From the NCBI GenBank assembly GCA_004078665.1, contig SCFO01000002.1:186001-250000 (forward strand): 64,000 bases of DNA. Reading direction: 5' to 3'. Shown piece by piece: positions 15,046 to 23,068 of this stretch. Made by a program: the position numbers and the translations under genes. The notes under the pieces were generated by a model that had not been told where the DNA came from, did no database searches, and saw nothing but the letters and a program-made list of their open reading frames with translations. Source of the DNA: Halobacillus fulvus. GTDB lineage: Bacteria > Bacillota > Bacilli > Bacillales > Halobacillaceae. The number at the start of each line of letters is the position of its first letter. Position 1 is the first letter of the stretch.

Positions 15046-16221
15046 ATGTCTAACTCTAGAATTGCAGCCATTGATGTAGGAAACGATGCATTGAAAGCGA
15101 ACTTTGGAAAATTGGAACATTCTTTATATATCCCGAACGTTGTAGCCCGGGACATGGAGGACCGCCCTGTTATCGGTATTGAAGAACTGGATGAAAAAGA
15201 TCCACTCGATAACTTACATATTCGAGTGCACTCTCCAGCCTTGCAGGAAAACAACGCGATTTACCGTGTAGGTAACTTGGCGACGAAAACGACAAACTCG
15301 ACAGAATTAGATCCAGGAAGCTATAAATCAGAAGAGGATCAAACATTGATCATGTTGTTCGCTTCTTTAGCCCTTGATACTGTATCAGGTAAAGATGCGA
15401 AGTCTTCTAAGAACAATGTCATCGACGCTAATTATACTTTGGGTACAGGTCTTCCTTTGCGAGAAGTGAAAGAAGGCAAGGATGTCGGTTACCGTTCTCA
15501 GCTGCTTGGGTCTGTTCACCAGGTTGAATTTTTGGTGACACCAAAGTATCAGGGCATGAAGGTGAACATCAAGTTTGATGAAGTGAAAGTCTATCCGGAA
15601 GGGTTTGCGGCTTATGTGAACTTAGTGATGGATAATGACTTGAATATCATTAATAAGGAACTGATTGATAAGCAGATTCTGATTCAAGATATTGGTGGCT
15701 TGTCTACAGATATTGCTGTCATCCGTAACCGTAATGTGGATGACGATAAGGCGCAAGGCTTCAACCTTGGGGTATCTGAGTCTCTTGAAATGATTCGTGA
15801 CGAAATTCTGACAAAGCATGGGGTAGAGCTCGATAGCCGACGTGACGTTGTAGACATCATTACGCGTAAAAACGACCGTCACCACATTATGGTCAAAGGT
15901 AGTCGCACAAACGTTCATGATATTACAGACCGTATTCTTCTTGAACTTGCGAAAAAGCAATACCGTTATTTGAGAAATGTATGGCAGAAGAACTCGCAGT
16001 CTGAAATCTGCTATTTCGTAGGTGGAGGATCAGCTGTTCTGAAGGAGTACATTAAGACGTTGAACAACAGGTTGGACGGATTTAATATCGACTTCTTTGA
16101 AGATGAAAATGAGAGCATCTGGATGATGGCGAACGCTTATTACAAGCTGATCTCCGATTATATCCGTAAAAATACGAAAGAACCGAAAAAACAAGAGCAA
16201 AAGGCCGCTTCATCCAAATAA
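15046..16221 (+). CDS. ParM-like actin-family ATPase
   Basis: This 391-residue protein has the actin/Hsp70 nucleotide-binding motifs of bacterial ParM/StbA proteins: phosphate-1 AAIDVGNDALKANFG (residues 7-21), phosphate-2 LIQDIGGLSTDIAVI (Asp215 region) and adenosine FVGGGSAVLKEYI (near 330). Such proteins polymerise on ATP and push plasmid copies apart through a DNA-bound adaptor. ATG 15046 has AGGAG at 15034-15038; the upstream ATG at 15031 is weaker. The next gene, nine bases on, is a likely ParR adaptor. The surroundings are otherwise normal chromosome genes, so the replicon moved by this system is unclear. Confidence 0.85.
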   Translation: MSNSRIAAIDVGNDALKANFGKLEHSLYIPNVVARDMEDRPVIGIEELDEKDPLDNLHIRVHSPALQENNAIYRVGNLATKTTNSTELDPGSYKSEEDQTLIMLFASLALDTVSGKDAKSSKNNVIDANYTLGTGLPLREVKEGKDVGYRSQLLGSVHQVEFLVTPKYQGMKVNIKFDEVKVYPEGFAAYVNLVMDNDLNIINKELIDKQILIQDIGGLSTDIAVIRNRNVDDDKAQGFNLGVSESLEMIRDEILTKHGVELDSRRDVVDIITRKNDRHHIMVKGSRTNVHDITDRILLELAKKQYRYLRNVWQKNSQSEICYFVGGGSAVLKEYIKTLNNRLDGFNIDFFEDENESIWMMANAYYKLISDYIRKNTKEPKKQEQKAASSK

Positions 16222-16230
16222 GGTGATGCT

Positions 16231-16821
16231 ATGAGCCCATCTAAAAAAAGTGTGGAGAGGGGACAATCGATTACCTTTCGTGTCCCCTCAGACACACCTG
16301 ATCATCTATTAAAACAACTCTCTCATTTGAAAGAAACAGAACGAAGGAACTTTTCCAGTCAAATTGCTCAATTCGTTTTAGAAGGGGTCAATCAATCACG
16401 AACGAAAGAAAAAGAAACGGTAACCATCCCCCTCCCTAAACCCCTCACGAAAGAGCAGCGCAACTGGATCAAGCATGAGCATTCGGAAGCATTGATCGGC
16501 AGTATTTTATATCAGTTGATGATGGATCCGGTTCGCGCAACGTCTTTGCTTGCTTCGCTTAACAGTAATGCCTATGATATCGACGAAGCTCTTTATCTAC
16601 AGGAGGAAGCAGCAGTGGGTGAAAAGGAGTCAATGGATTCCTCCCCTAAGGAAGACGTGCAAAGTCAACAAGAAACAGTCTGGGATGACATGGCTGATGA
16701 TGAACTCGATGACTTGAGTCTTGATCATCTTCAGGATGATTTACATGCCCAGGAAGAACCAGAGGAAGAAGAAAGTGATGATGATTTACTCGGCGACTTT
16801 CTCTCCAGAATGAATCAGTAA
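16231..16821 (+). CDS. ParR-like DNA-binding adaptor of the actin-like system
   Basis: This 196-residue protein begins with a beta strand and two helices typical of ribbon-helix-helix DNA-binding proteins (QSITFRVPSDTPDHLLKQL, then a helix ending FVLEGVNQSR). It ends in a long acidic tail with an amphipathic last segment (DDLLGDFLSRMNQ). This two-part plan matches ParR, where the N-terminus binds centromere repeats and the C-terminus caps ParM filaments. It follows parM by nine bases with an AAGGTGAT site and shares its terminator. Sequence identity to a known ParR was not established. Confidence 0.65.
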   Translation: MSPSKKSVERGQSITFRVPSDTPDHLLKQLSHLKETERRNFSSQIAQFVLEGVNQSRTKEKETVTIPLPKPLTKEQRNWIKHEHSEALIGSILYQLMMDPVRATSLLASLNSNAYDIDEALYLQEEAAVGEKESMDSSPKEDVQSQQETVWDDMADDELDDLSLDHLQDDLHAQEEPEEEESDDDLLGDFLSRMNQ

Positions 16822-16856
16822 AAGAACCCCTGTGGAATCAGGGGTTCTTTTGTTTT
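16819..16856 (+). terminator. Terminator after the parMR pair
   Basis: A perfect 12-bp stem AAAGAACCCCTG (16821-16832) / CAGGGGTTCTTT (16839-16850), then TTTTGTTTT. Confidence 0.92.
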
Positions 16857-16871
16857 GACGAATAAGGATAT

Positions 16872-17120
16872 TTACTTTAAAGGGTGATGCTTGGCATAGG
16901 CTATAAAAGAAGTTTCTTCCTCAATCAATCCACAGGATCCACATTGAACCTTCCTATCAGGTCCTTTATATGACAAATGAAAGGCATCCAGCTCATTTGA
17001 TGTATATTCTTCCTGCACTTCTCCTGTCTTTGGATTCATTTTAAAGTGCTTCGGCCGTTGCTCGATCACATTGAAACGTGATCGGTTCGTTTTACAGTTC
17101 GGGCATAAGTATGGATTCAT
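16872..17120 (-). CDS. Small zinc-ribbon protein of unknown function
   Basis: This 82-residue protein has CPNC near the N-terminus and CGSC near residue 60, the four ligands of a zinc ribbon; between them is a charged segment without motif. ATG 17120 has GGAGG eight bases upstream on the minus strand; the in-frame GTG at 17129 overlaps the ribosome site. It is monocistronic, convergent with parR and divergent from the kinase-like gene. No function can be assigned. Confidence 0.7.
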   Translation of the reverse strand: MNPYLCPNCKTNRSRFNVIEQRPKHFKMNPKTGEVQEEYTSNELDAFHLSYKGPDRKVQCGSCGLIEEETSFIAYAKHHPLK

Positions 17121-17178
17121 ATTTTTCACCTCCGCTCTTAGCTTTTTCCTTACTTATGGTTTCTATTACGAAAAAAAT

Positions 17179-17192
17179 GAGGGAATGCCCTA
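17179..17192. promoter_or_regulatory. GGG-N4-CCC palindrome upstream of the two-component genes
   Basis: GAGGGAATGCCCTA contains AGGG-N4-CCCT, close to the TAGGG-N4-CCCTA site recalled for the LuxR-type regulator NreC of staphylococci. It lies 64 bases before the first gene of the group and could be a site of autoregulation by the response regulator at 17821. Confidence 0.4.
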
Positions 17193-17255
17193 ATATGGCA
17201 ATTTCGTAATTCGGTATACAATAAGCAAAAGAACGTATAAGGAAGAGGTGGAAAG

Positions 17256-17846
17256 ATGTCTTCCATTTCATCAGACCAATGGTCACGAATCACGGATATG
17301 TATGAAACGATGTTATATGAAATCTCGAGGGATATGCATGAAAATTATGCACAGCTTCTTGCTGGTGCTCTCACACTTCACGATCGGGAGAGCGTCAATA
17401 CGCTTGTCTCCTATGTGATCGACGAGATGCGCGGACAATCACGGGGGATCTATCCTTTGACGATGAGTCCGAAAGAAATCATCCCCCTGTTCAAACCATA
17501 CAACCAGTGGGTGGAGCGCCGTTATGGGGTTCAGATCTCTTATCGATCCGAAGGTCTTGGACAAAAAGTGGAACCGACAGCCTTCAGGTTGTATCAACTG
17601 GTTTTGAGACTGCTCATCGAATACTCTGCATCAGAGCGTATGACCGTTCAGATTACAAAAGAATATTGGAGGTTTAAAGTGGATGGTGGTTTTGTGGAAC
17701 AAATCAGACCTGAAGAGCAGGAATTACTGGACGCTTTAAAGAAAAGTACGAATATGGTGATGGATACGGAAAAGAAAGACCAGCAAATGATCTGGTACTT
17801 TTTTGAGGAGGATAAAGCTTATGACGCGAATCGTCATCGTGGATGA
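17256..17846 (+). CDS. Degenerate histidine kinase-like protein (DHp retained, ATP-binding motifs lost)
   Basis: This 196-residue protein aligns along its length with the kinase core of the sensor at 18915. SRDMHENYAQLL (His28) matches SRELHDGIGQEL (His261), and GIYPLTMSPKEIIPLFKPYN matches the ELRPSALDELGLLPALRSFA segment. The N-box position is lost (EYSASE instead of NVRKYA), no G-box (DFGTGI) is present, and there is no sensor domain. It therefore keeps a possible phosphoacceptor but probably cannot bind ATP. A role as phosphatase, phosphotransfer or dimer partner for the response regulator is inference. It overlaps the regulator gene by 26 bases. Confidence 0.7.
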   Translation: MSSISSDQWSRITDMYETMLYEISRDMHENYAQLLAGALTLHDRESVNTLVSYVIDEMRGQSRGIYPLTMSPKEIIPLFKPYNQWVERRYGVQISYRSEGLGQKVEPTAFRLYQLVLRLLIEYSASERMTVQITKEYWRFKVDGGFVEQIRPEEQELLDALKKSTNMVMDTEKKDQQMIWYFFEEDKAYDANRHRG

Positions 17847-18477
17847 TCATGCGGTCGTCAGATCAGGACTGCGTATGTTGTTAAATGCAGTGGAAGAGTT
17901 TGATGTAGTCGGAGAGGCATCAGAAGGCAATGAAGCGTTCAAACAAGTGGAAGAGAAGCATCCGGACGTGGTATTGATGGACCTTTCAATGCCTCACGGA
18001 AAAGACGGATTATCGGCTACTTCTGAAATAAAAAAACAATTTCCTACCACTCATATTCTCATTTTGACGATGCACGATGATGAGGAATATTTGTTTCGGG
18101 GGATTGAACTGGGGGCTTCTGGGTGTATATTAAAAAACGCCCCTCATGATGAATTGATGAAAGCAATCCGCCAGGTGGCACAGGGAGACGCTTATTTATA
18201 TCCATCAGCGACGAAGCGCTTGATGGAGGATTATATGAGCAAAATGAAGAAAGGGGACAGCGTGGACTCGTACAGATTGTTGACAGATCGTGAGCGAGAG
18301 GTTCTTGCTTTAGTTGCGAAAGGATACGCCAATAAGGACATTGCAGAACAGCTGATCATAAGTGTGAAGACGGTGGAAGCTCACAAATCGCATGTGATGG
18401 AAAAGCTTCAGTTGAAAACGAGACCGGAACTCGTAGAGTACGCCTGGAAAAAAGGATTGATTGGATATTCCAAATAA
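17821..18477 (+). CDS. NarL/LuxR-family response regulator
   Basis: This 218-residue two-domain regulator has a receiver domain with the acidic pocket VDDH (residues 8-9), phosphoacceptor Asp54 (VVLMDLSMP) and a LuxR-type helix-turn-helix at about residues 152-212 (LTDREREVLALVAKG; VKTVEAHKSHVMEKL). The start is ATG 17821, with GAGGAGG at 17805-17811, inside the end of the preceding gene. It lies between a degenerate kinase and the GAF and PAS-kinase genes, so all four form one signalling operon. The likely target is the adjacent ba3 oxidase operon, whose promoter has a matching GGGG-N4-CCCC palindrome. Confidence 0.93.
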   Translation: MTRIVIVDDHAVVRSGLRMLLNAVEEFDVVGEASEGNEAFKQVEEKHPDVVLMDLSMPHGKDGLSATSEIKKQFPTTHILILTMHDDEEYLFRGIELGASGCILKNAPHDELMKAIRQVAQGDAYLYPSATKRLMEDYMSKMKKGDSVDSYRLLTDREREVLALVAKGYANKDIAEQLIISVKTVEAHKSHVMEKLQLKTRPELVEYAWKKGLIGYSK

Positions 18478-18492
18478 GAGAGGGAGCCGGCC

Positions 18493-18918
18493 ATGACAGA
18501 TACGTTGGAACATGTTTGTAAGACGCTGCTGGATCAGGTAGAAGCTTCTGTCATCGGAATTGCTCAGCTGAAGGGAGAAAAAATCAAGTGGACGCACATG
18601 CTGAAGCCGCTGAATGAAAAGTCGAAACGAATGGAGATTTCCTATGGATCTGGGGTAGCGGGAACCGTGATGAAAACAGGGCAAGTATGGTACTGCCCTT
18701 CACGCGAAGACCTTCCGCTCCCGCTGTCGGAGTATCCGATTATTCTGGCTGAGAATTTACAAAGCTTTATCGCGATCCCCCTTATGAACGATCGCCTGTT
18801 CGGATCTGTTTTGCTCATCGGTTATCGACAGATCACACCACTGCCACTAGAAGAAAATTGGATCAATTTCAAAGAAGATTTATCCCGGATCTTAACACGA
18901 AAGGAGGCTTCCCTGTGA
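18493..18918 (+). CDS. GAF-domain sensor protein
   Basis: This 141-residue protein is a single GAF domain (VEASVIGIAQLKGEKIKWTHM, GSGVAGTVMKTGQ, FIAIPLMNDRLFGSVLLIG). It is similar in size and position to NreA, the GAF protein that senses nitrate and controls the NreB kinase in staphylococci. The ligand here is unknown and no cysteine or heme motif is obvious. Its stop overlaps the GTG start of the sensor kinase by four bases, indicating translational coupling and probably a physical partnership. Confidence 0.8.
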   Translation: MTDTLEHVCKTLLDQVEASVIGIAQLKGEKIKWTHMLKPLNEKSKRMEISYGSGVAGTVMKTGQVWYCPSREDLPLPLSEYPIILAENLQSFIAIPLMNDRLFGSVLLIGYRQITPLPLEENWINFKEDLSRILTRKEASL

Positions 18919-20249
18919 CAAATATTTTCGCCCCGTCTGGAAAGAAAGAAGGGTTTTTGATTGTAGCCGCTGATGGCATGCTCCGTTTTGCAAACGAGAA
19001 AGCCGAGGAGCTGTTTCAAATTCCGGATCATCAGGACAGACATGTCTCCGATTTGTTCTTAAAGTTTACGATAAAAGATTTAGTCCGTTGTGAAAAAGAT
19101 GTGCTGCTCGAGCAGTATATCATTCGTGAGAAAGGAGATCCTCTACCTGTTTTTATGGTCGTCCATTTTAGTCAGGAACAACAACCGGTATATTATATTA
19201 CCATCCACAACTTAGCGGAGCGCAGGCAGCAGGGTAAGCATTCTTATGAACCTCTACAGGAACTCCTCGATATTAAACATGCCCTTGACGAATCCTCTAT
19301 TGTAGCGGTCACAGACCGGCGAGGGATTATTCGCTATGCCAATCATAAATTCTGCGAAATGTCTAAGTACGATCTCCATGAAATTGTCGGGAGTGACCAC
19401 AGGTTGTTGAATTCTGGCCATCACTCCAGGGAATTTTTTAAAGAGCTTTGGAGAACAATCGGGACAGGGCGTGTGTGGAAGGGTGAAATCAAGAATCGGG
19501 CTAAGGATGGGAGTTTCTACTGGGTGGACACGACCATTGTGCCGTTCTTGAATACAGAAGGGAAGCCGTATCAGTATTTAGCGATTCGGAATGAAATCAC
19601 AGAGAGGAAACGTGTAGAGCAGGAGCTCCAGCATATGATGACGCGTTTAATTAATGTTCAGGAAGATGAACGCAAGCAAGTGTCGCGTGAACTTCACGAC
19701 GGAATTGGGCAAGAATTGTACAGCCTTCTGATCAGTCTCCACAGAATCCAACAGGAAGTCGATCATCCTTTGCTCCAACAAACAGCTGAGGATACAAGCC
19801 GTCTGATTCAGAGTGTTAGAGAAATGTCCTGGGAACTGCGGCCTTCTGCGCTGGACGAATTAGGATTATTGCCAGCCCTGCGCTCTTTTGCTAACCGTTT
19901 AGAAACATCTTACCGCTTCCTGATACATATTCATTCTTCCGTCCATCAAAAGCTGCCGGCAGAGCTTGAGACGACCGTTTACCGGATTATTCAGGAAGCG
20001 ATCACAAACGTAAGGAAGTACGCCGGTGTGAAGGAAGCTTACGTCGATATTCAATCATATGAGCATAAGCTTTCAGTTTCGATTGAAGATTTTGGGACGG
20101 GGATAAAGGAAGAAAAGGAGAGGAAAGGTGTCGGCTTGTTCAGTATGGAAGAGCGTGCAAAAGCATGGGGAGGAGTTCTGAAAATCTCTACATCTCCTGG
20201 AAATGGAACGAAAATAGAAGCCACGTTTCCTCTACAGAAGTCTGTCTAA
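18915..20249 (+). CDS. PAS-domain sensor histidine kinase (HisKA_3/NarL-type)
   Basis: This 444-residue cytoplasmic kinase has no membrane helix. It has an N-terminal PAS-like domain (about 10-105), a second PAS/PAC (about 120-232, IVAVTDRRGIIRYANHKF), a HisKA_3 dimerisation helix with His261 (SRELHDGIGQEL) and an ATPase domain with an N-box (ITNVRKYA) and G-box (DFGTGI, GVGLFSMEERA). It lacks the four-Cys cluster of NreB, so another cofactor or ligand must be sensed. The start is GTG 18915, with AAGGAGG at 18901-18907, overlapping the GAF gene. It should phosphorylate the regulator at 17821. Confidence 0.92.
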   Translation: MTNIFAPSGKKEGFLIVAADGMLRFANEKAEELFQIPDHQDRHVSDLFLKFTIKDLVRCEKDVLLEQYIIREKGDPLPVFMVVHFSQEQQPVYYITIHNLAERRQQGKHSYEPLQELLDIKHALDESSIVAVTDRRGIIRYANHKFCEMSKYDLHEIVGSDHRLLNSGHHSREFFKELWRTIGTGRVWKGEIKNRAKDGSFYWVDTTIVPFLNTEGKPYQYLAIRNEITERKRVEQELQHMMTRLINVQEDERKQVSRELHDGIGQELYSLLISLHRIQQEVDHPLLQQTAEDTSRLIQSVREMSWELRPSALDELGLLPALRSFANRLETSYRFLIHIHSSVHQKLPAELETTVYRIIQEAITNVRKYAGVKEAYVDIQSYEHKLSVSIEDFGTGIKEEKERKGVGLFSMEERAKAWGGVLKISTSPGNGTKIEATFPLQKSV

Positions 20250-20268
20250 ATCAGGCTTCTTTTTTTTG
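20235..20268 (+). terminator. Terminator after the sensor kinase gene
   Basis: AGAAGTCTG (20236-20244) / CAGGCTTCT (20252-20260) with one G-T pair, then a long T run. Confidence 0.82.
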
Positions 20269-20278
20269 CATCTGTAAG

Positions 20279-20347
20279 ATGGGGGGATTTCATCATCAAT
20301 ATGGGGGGATTCCCCAATACTCGAACAACCTCTTCTCTCTATACAAT
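20279..20347 (+). promoter_or_regulatory. Control region of the ba3 oxidase operon
   Basis: ATGGGGGGATT occurs twice (20279-20289 and 20301-20311), exactly 22 bases apart, or two helical turns. The second copy continues into CCCC, giving GGGG-N4-CCCC (20304-20315). A -10 box TACAAT (20342-20347) has no good -35, as expected for an activator-dependent promoter. The palindrome centre would lie about 45 bases before the start point. The neighbouring LuxR-type regulator is the natural candidate. Confidence 0.5.
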
Positions 20348-20383
20348 AAAAGTAAGTCTTACATACAAGGAGGCTTTCATCTA

Positions 20384-20506
20384 ATGGAAAAGAAAAATCA
20401 ACCACAGCCAAGTCTGAAAGGAACCTTTATCAGCGTCATGGCGGTAGGGATTTTCATTGTTCTGATGTGGGTCAGCATTTATTTACTTTATATTGCGCGG
20501 TTATGA
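20384..20506 (+). CDS. ba3-type cytochrome oxidase small subunit (CoxIIa-like)
   Basis: This 40-residue single-span protein (helix FISVMAVGIFIVLMWVSIYLL) sits directly before the CuA subunit. This position and size match the IIa subunit of ba3 oxidases, which replaces a missing membrane helix of subunit II. ATG 20384 has AAGGAGG at 20367-20373. It is the first gene of the oxidase operon. Confidence 0.8.
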   Translation: MEKKNQPQPSLKGTFISVMAVGIFIVLMWVSIYLLYIARL

Positions 20507-20521
20507 GGGAGGGGAAGAACG

Positions 20522-20995
20522 ATGCATTTGCATAAATACGAAAAGATATGGCTTGGCTTTGGTGTCTTTGCTTTGATTGTCTTCTTATCGGTCGTCGGAG
20601 TCAGTGCTTTTCATCAAGGGCACACTCCATCAGGAGGCCATATGACGATCGACCCGGAAAACGTAAGGGGAACGGCTCCTTTTGATGAGCCTGGGGTCCA
20701 TCAAAGGGAAGATGGGAGTTATGAAGTCGTGATTATTGCCAAAGCGTTTGGATACGAACCGAGCGAAATCCAGGTGCCGGTCGGAGAAGAAGTGACCTTC
20801 ACAGTAACGAGTGAAGATGTCGTGCACAGCTTCTCCATTGTGGAAACGAACGTCAATATGATGGTCGTTCCAGGACAGGTGAACCATAAGACACACACTT
20901 TTTCAGAAGAGGGCTCTTATTTGATCGTCTGCAATGAATATTGTGGATCGGGACATCATTTTATGAGTACAGAAATTGAGGTGATTGGACAGTGA
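20522..20995 (+). CDS. cbaB: ba3-type cytochrome c oxidase subunit II (CuA)
   Basis: This 157-residue protein has one N-terminal membrane helix (about residues 8-30) and a cupredoxin-like CuA domain outside the membrane. Copper ligands are visible in VVHSFSI (His) and CNEYCGSGHHFM (two Cys, His, Met). It accepts electrons from cytochrome c and passes them to subunit I. The short length and single helix are typical of ba3 oxidases. The gene overlaps the start of subunit I by four bases. Confidence 0.93.
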   Translation: MHLHKYEKIWLGFGVFALIVFLSVVGVSAFHQGHTPSGGHMTIDPENVRGTAPFDEPGVHQREDGSYEVVIIAKAFGYEPSEIQVPVGEEVTFTVTSEDVVHSFSIVETNVNMMVVPGQVNHKTHTFSEEGSYLIVCNEYCGSGHHFMSTEIEVIGQ

Positions 20996-22650
20996 AGGAC
21001 GCGATGATTTCTGTTAAGGATCGAAAATTAGCCCTGACGAACATCGGGGTCGCCTATGCTGCGTTTCTAATTGGGACGCTATGCGGTTTATTACAGGTCT
21101 TCATTCGAAATGATGCACTGACTCTTCCAGGGTGGCTGGATTACTATCAAGTCTTGACCGCTCATGGATTGCTTCTTGCGATTGTCTTTACAACATTCTT
21201 CATTTTCGCGTTTTTCCATTCAGGCATAAGTCGGACGTTGGGTGATTTCAGTCCGAAGGTAAGAGGCTGGAATTGGGCCGGTTTTTGGGTCACGCTGATC
21301 GGCACGATGCTCGTCGTGGTGATGATTGTGGCAGGTCAGGCGTCTGTTTTATATACATTTTATGCACCCCTTCAGGCACACGGGTTGTTTTATGTAGGAT
21401 TGGCTTTATTTGTGATTGGTACATGGATTCAAGGGTTTGCACTTATCGCTCATTATCTAAAATGGAAAAAGCAACATAAAGGAGAACTAAGTCCGTTATT
21501 TGCTTTCATGACGATTGCAACAATCATTCTGTGGGTCATCGCCTGTTTAGGGGTCGTCGCCACGGTATTGTTTCAATTCATCCCCTGGGCATTCGGGTGG
21601 ACAAACGGGATTAACGTTGAACTGAGCCGCTCTTTGTTCTGGTATTTCGGACATCCGCTCGTTTATTTTTGGCTGCTGCCTGCCTACATGGCCTGGTACG
21701 TAGTCGTGCCGAAAATCATTGGTGGGCGCGTTTTCAGTGATTCATTAGCGCGGTTATCCTTTGTTTTATTCATCTTATTTTCGATCCCCGTCGGTTTTCA
21801 CCACCAGCTGACAGAGCCCGGGATTGCAAGCTTTTGGAAATTTCTTCAGACTGTACTGACCTTCATGGTCATCATCCCATCTCTGATGACAGCCTTTTCG
21901 ATGTTCGCAACCTTCGAAATGCGAGGCCGCGAACTTGGAGGTAGAGGGTTATTCGGATGGGTGAGCAAACTTCCATGGAAGGATGTACGCTTCACTTCCA
22001 TTTTTATTGCGATGCTGTTCTTTATTCCCGGAGGTGCGGGCGGGATCATCAATGCCAGTTTTCAAATGAATGAAGTGATCCACAACACGCTATGGGTCGT
22101 CGGACACTTTCATATTACAGTCGGGACTCCGGTTGCCATGACCTTTTTCGGACTTACCTTCTGGCTTGTACCTTATCTATCCGGAAGGCGATTTACAAAG
22201 TCTCTACAGAGAATGGCGTTCCTGCAAATCGCTACGTGGTCTGTCGGGATGCTTCTGATGAGCACAGCCCAACATTTGCTTGGATTACTCGGAGCACCTC
22301 GCCGAACGGCTTATACTGGATATCAGCATGACTCAGCACTCGCCTGGTTCGATGGCGTGTTGTCGAATCACGTGACGATGGCCGTGGGTGGATCGATTTT
22401 ATTTCTGTCTGCCATTCTCCTTATTTATATCGTGGTTCAGCTGTGGTGGCTCGCTCCGAAATCGGATGAAAACAGCTATGTGACATTCCCGATTGCTACA
22501 AGCGATACGTCCGCTACACCAGCATTTCTGGAGAACTGGAAGTTGTGGATCGGCATAGCGATTGTATTGATCGCGGTCGCTTATACGATTCCACTCAGCG
22601 ATATGATCCAGCATGCCCCGCCAGGATCCGGTCGATTCCAGACTTGGTAA
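20992..22650 (+). CDS. cbaA: ba3-type cytochrome c oxidase subunit I
   Basis: This 552-residue heme-copper oxidase subunit I has about 13 membrane helices. It reduces oxygen to water at the heme-CuB centre. Conserved histidines appear in YQVLTAHGLLL, WYFGHPLVYFWLLP, FHHQ and VVGHFHITVG. The sequence pattern is that of the ba3 (B-type) branch, which has high oxygen affinity. The start is GTG 20992, with GAGGTGAT inside the subunit II gene; an ATG at 21004 is the alternative. This oxidase would help respiration at low oxygen, consistent with a sensor-kinase system next door. Confidence 0.95.
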   Translation: MKDAMISVKDRKLALTNIGVAYAAFLIGTLCGLLQVFIRNDALTLPGWLDYYQVLTAHGLLLAIVFTTFFIFAFFHSGISRTLGDFSPKVRGWNWAGFWVTLIGTMLVVVMIVAGQASVLYTFYAPLQAHGLFYVGLALFVIGTWIQGFALIAHYLKWKKQHKGELSPLFAFMTIATIILWVIACLGVVATVLFQFIPWAFGWTNGINVELSRSLFWYFGHPLVYFWLLPAYMAWYVVVPKIIGGRVFSDSLARLSFVLFILFSIPVGFHHQLTEPGIASFWKFLQTVLTFMVIIPSLMTAFSMFATFEMRGRELGGRGLFGWVSKLPWKDVRFTSIFIAMLFFIPGGAGGIINASFQMNEVIHNTLWVVGHFHITVGTPVAMTFFGLTFWLVPYLSGRRFTKSLQRMAFLQIATWSVGMLLMSTAQHLLGLLGAPRRTAYTGYQHDSALAWFDGVLSNHVTMAVGGSILFLSAILLIYIVVQLWWLAPKSDENSYVTFPIATSDTSATPAFLENWKLWIGIAIVLIAVAYTIPLSDMIQHAPPGSGRFQTW

Positions 22651-22664
22651 AGGAGGAGATCATC

Positions 22665-22757
22665 ATGACCTTTTCGTTCGCCGTTACGATTTCGTGTATC
22701 TTGTTGTTCGTCGTTCTAAGCGCCATTATAATAGAATTACAGACAGAAGAAGATTAA
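22665..22757 (+). CDS. 30-residue membrane protein at the end of the oxidase operon
   Basis: ATG 22665, behind AAAGGAGGAG, opens a 30-residue frame (MTFSFAVTISCILLFVVLSA) with one membrane helix and an acidic tail. It lies 14 bases after subunit I and before the operon terminator. Comparable tiny proteins accompany many terminal oxidases and assist stability. No specific family was recognised. Confidence 0.6.
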   Translation: MTFSFAVTISCILLFVVLSAIIIELQTEED

Positions 22758-22762
22758 GTAGA

Positions 22763-22790
22763 TGCCGGGCCTGTGCCCGGCATTTTTTTA
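22763..22790 (+). terminator. Terminator of the ba3 oxidase operon
   Basis: A perfect 9-bp stem ATGCCGGGC / GCCCGGCAT is followed by seven T residues. Confidence 0.93.
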
Positions 22791-22876
22791 TTTCCAAGGC
22801 AATAAAAAACACGAGAGTATCTTAACGTTCTTTACATAAAAATCAGTTTGGGAGAGTTGCGGGAGGGGAATATAGG

Positions 22877-22993
22877 ATGTATTCCTTTATGGAAATTATT
22901 TCTATGCTAAAAGACCTGTATACCACATTTCATTTAGTGCTAATGTTTCGTTTTGGAGTGATGAGAACGCTACAAATGTGTCAGATTCTTTAA
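22877..22993 (+). CDS. Possible 38-residue small ORF upstream of ltaS
   Basis: ATG 22877 follows GGGAGGGG with good spacing. The frame encodes a Met- and hydrophobic-rich peptide (starts MYSFMEIISMLKDLYTTFHL) ending at 22993. It lies in the 310-base gap before the LtaS gene. No family or promoter was recognised, so it may be spurious. Confidence 0.22.
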   Translation: MYSFMEIISMLKDLYTTFHLVLMFRFGVMRTLQMCQIL

Positions 22994-23068
22994 ACTATAT
23001 GAATATGGTACCCAAAATGCTTCAGATAAGTTAAAATGAGTTAATGTAAATTTAACGGAGGTTTTACG

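Noticed and set aside
17256-17846. Frameshifted remnant of a full histidine kinase
   Set aside because: The frame is intact, has its own ribosome site and overlaps the regulator gene in an orderly way, so a maintained short protein is more likely than a pseudogene.
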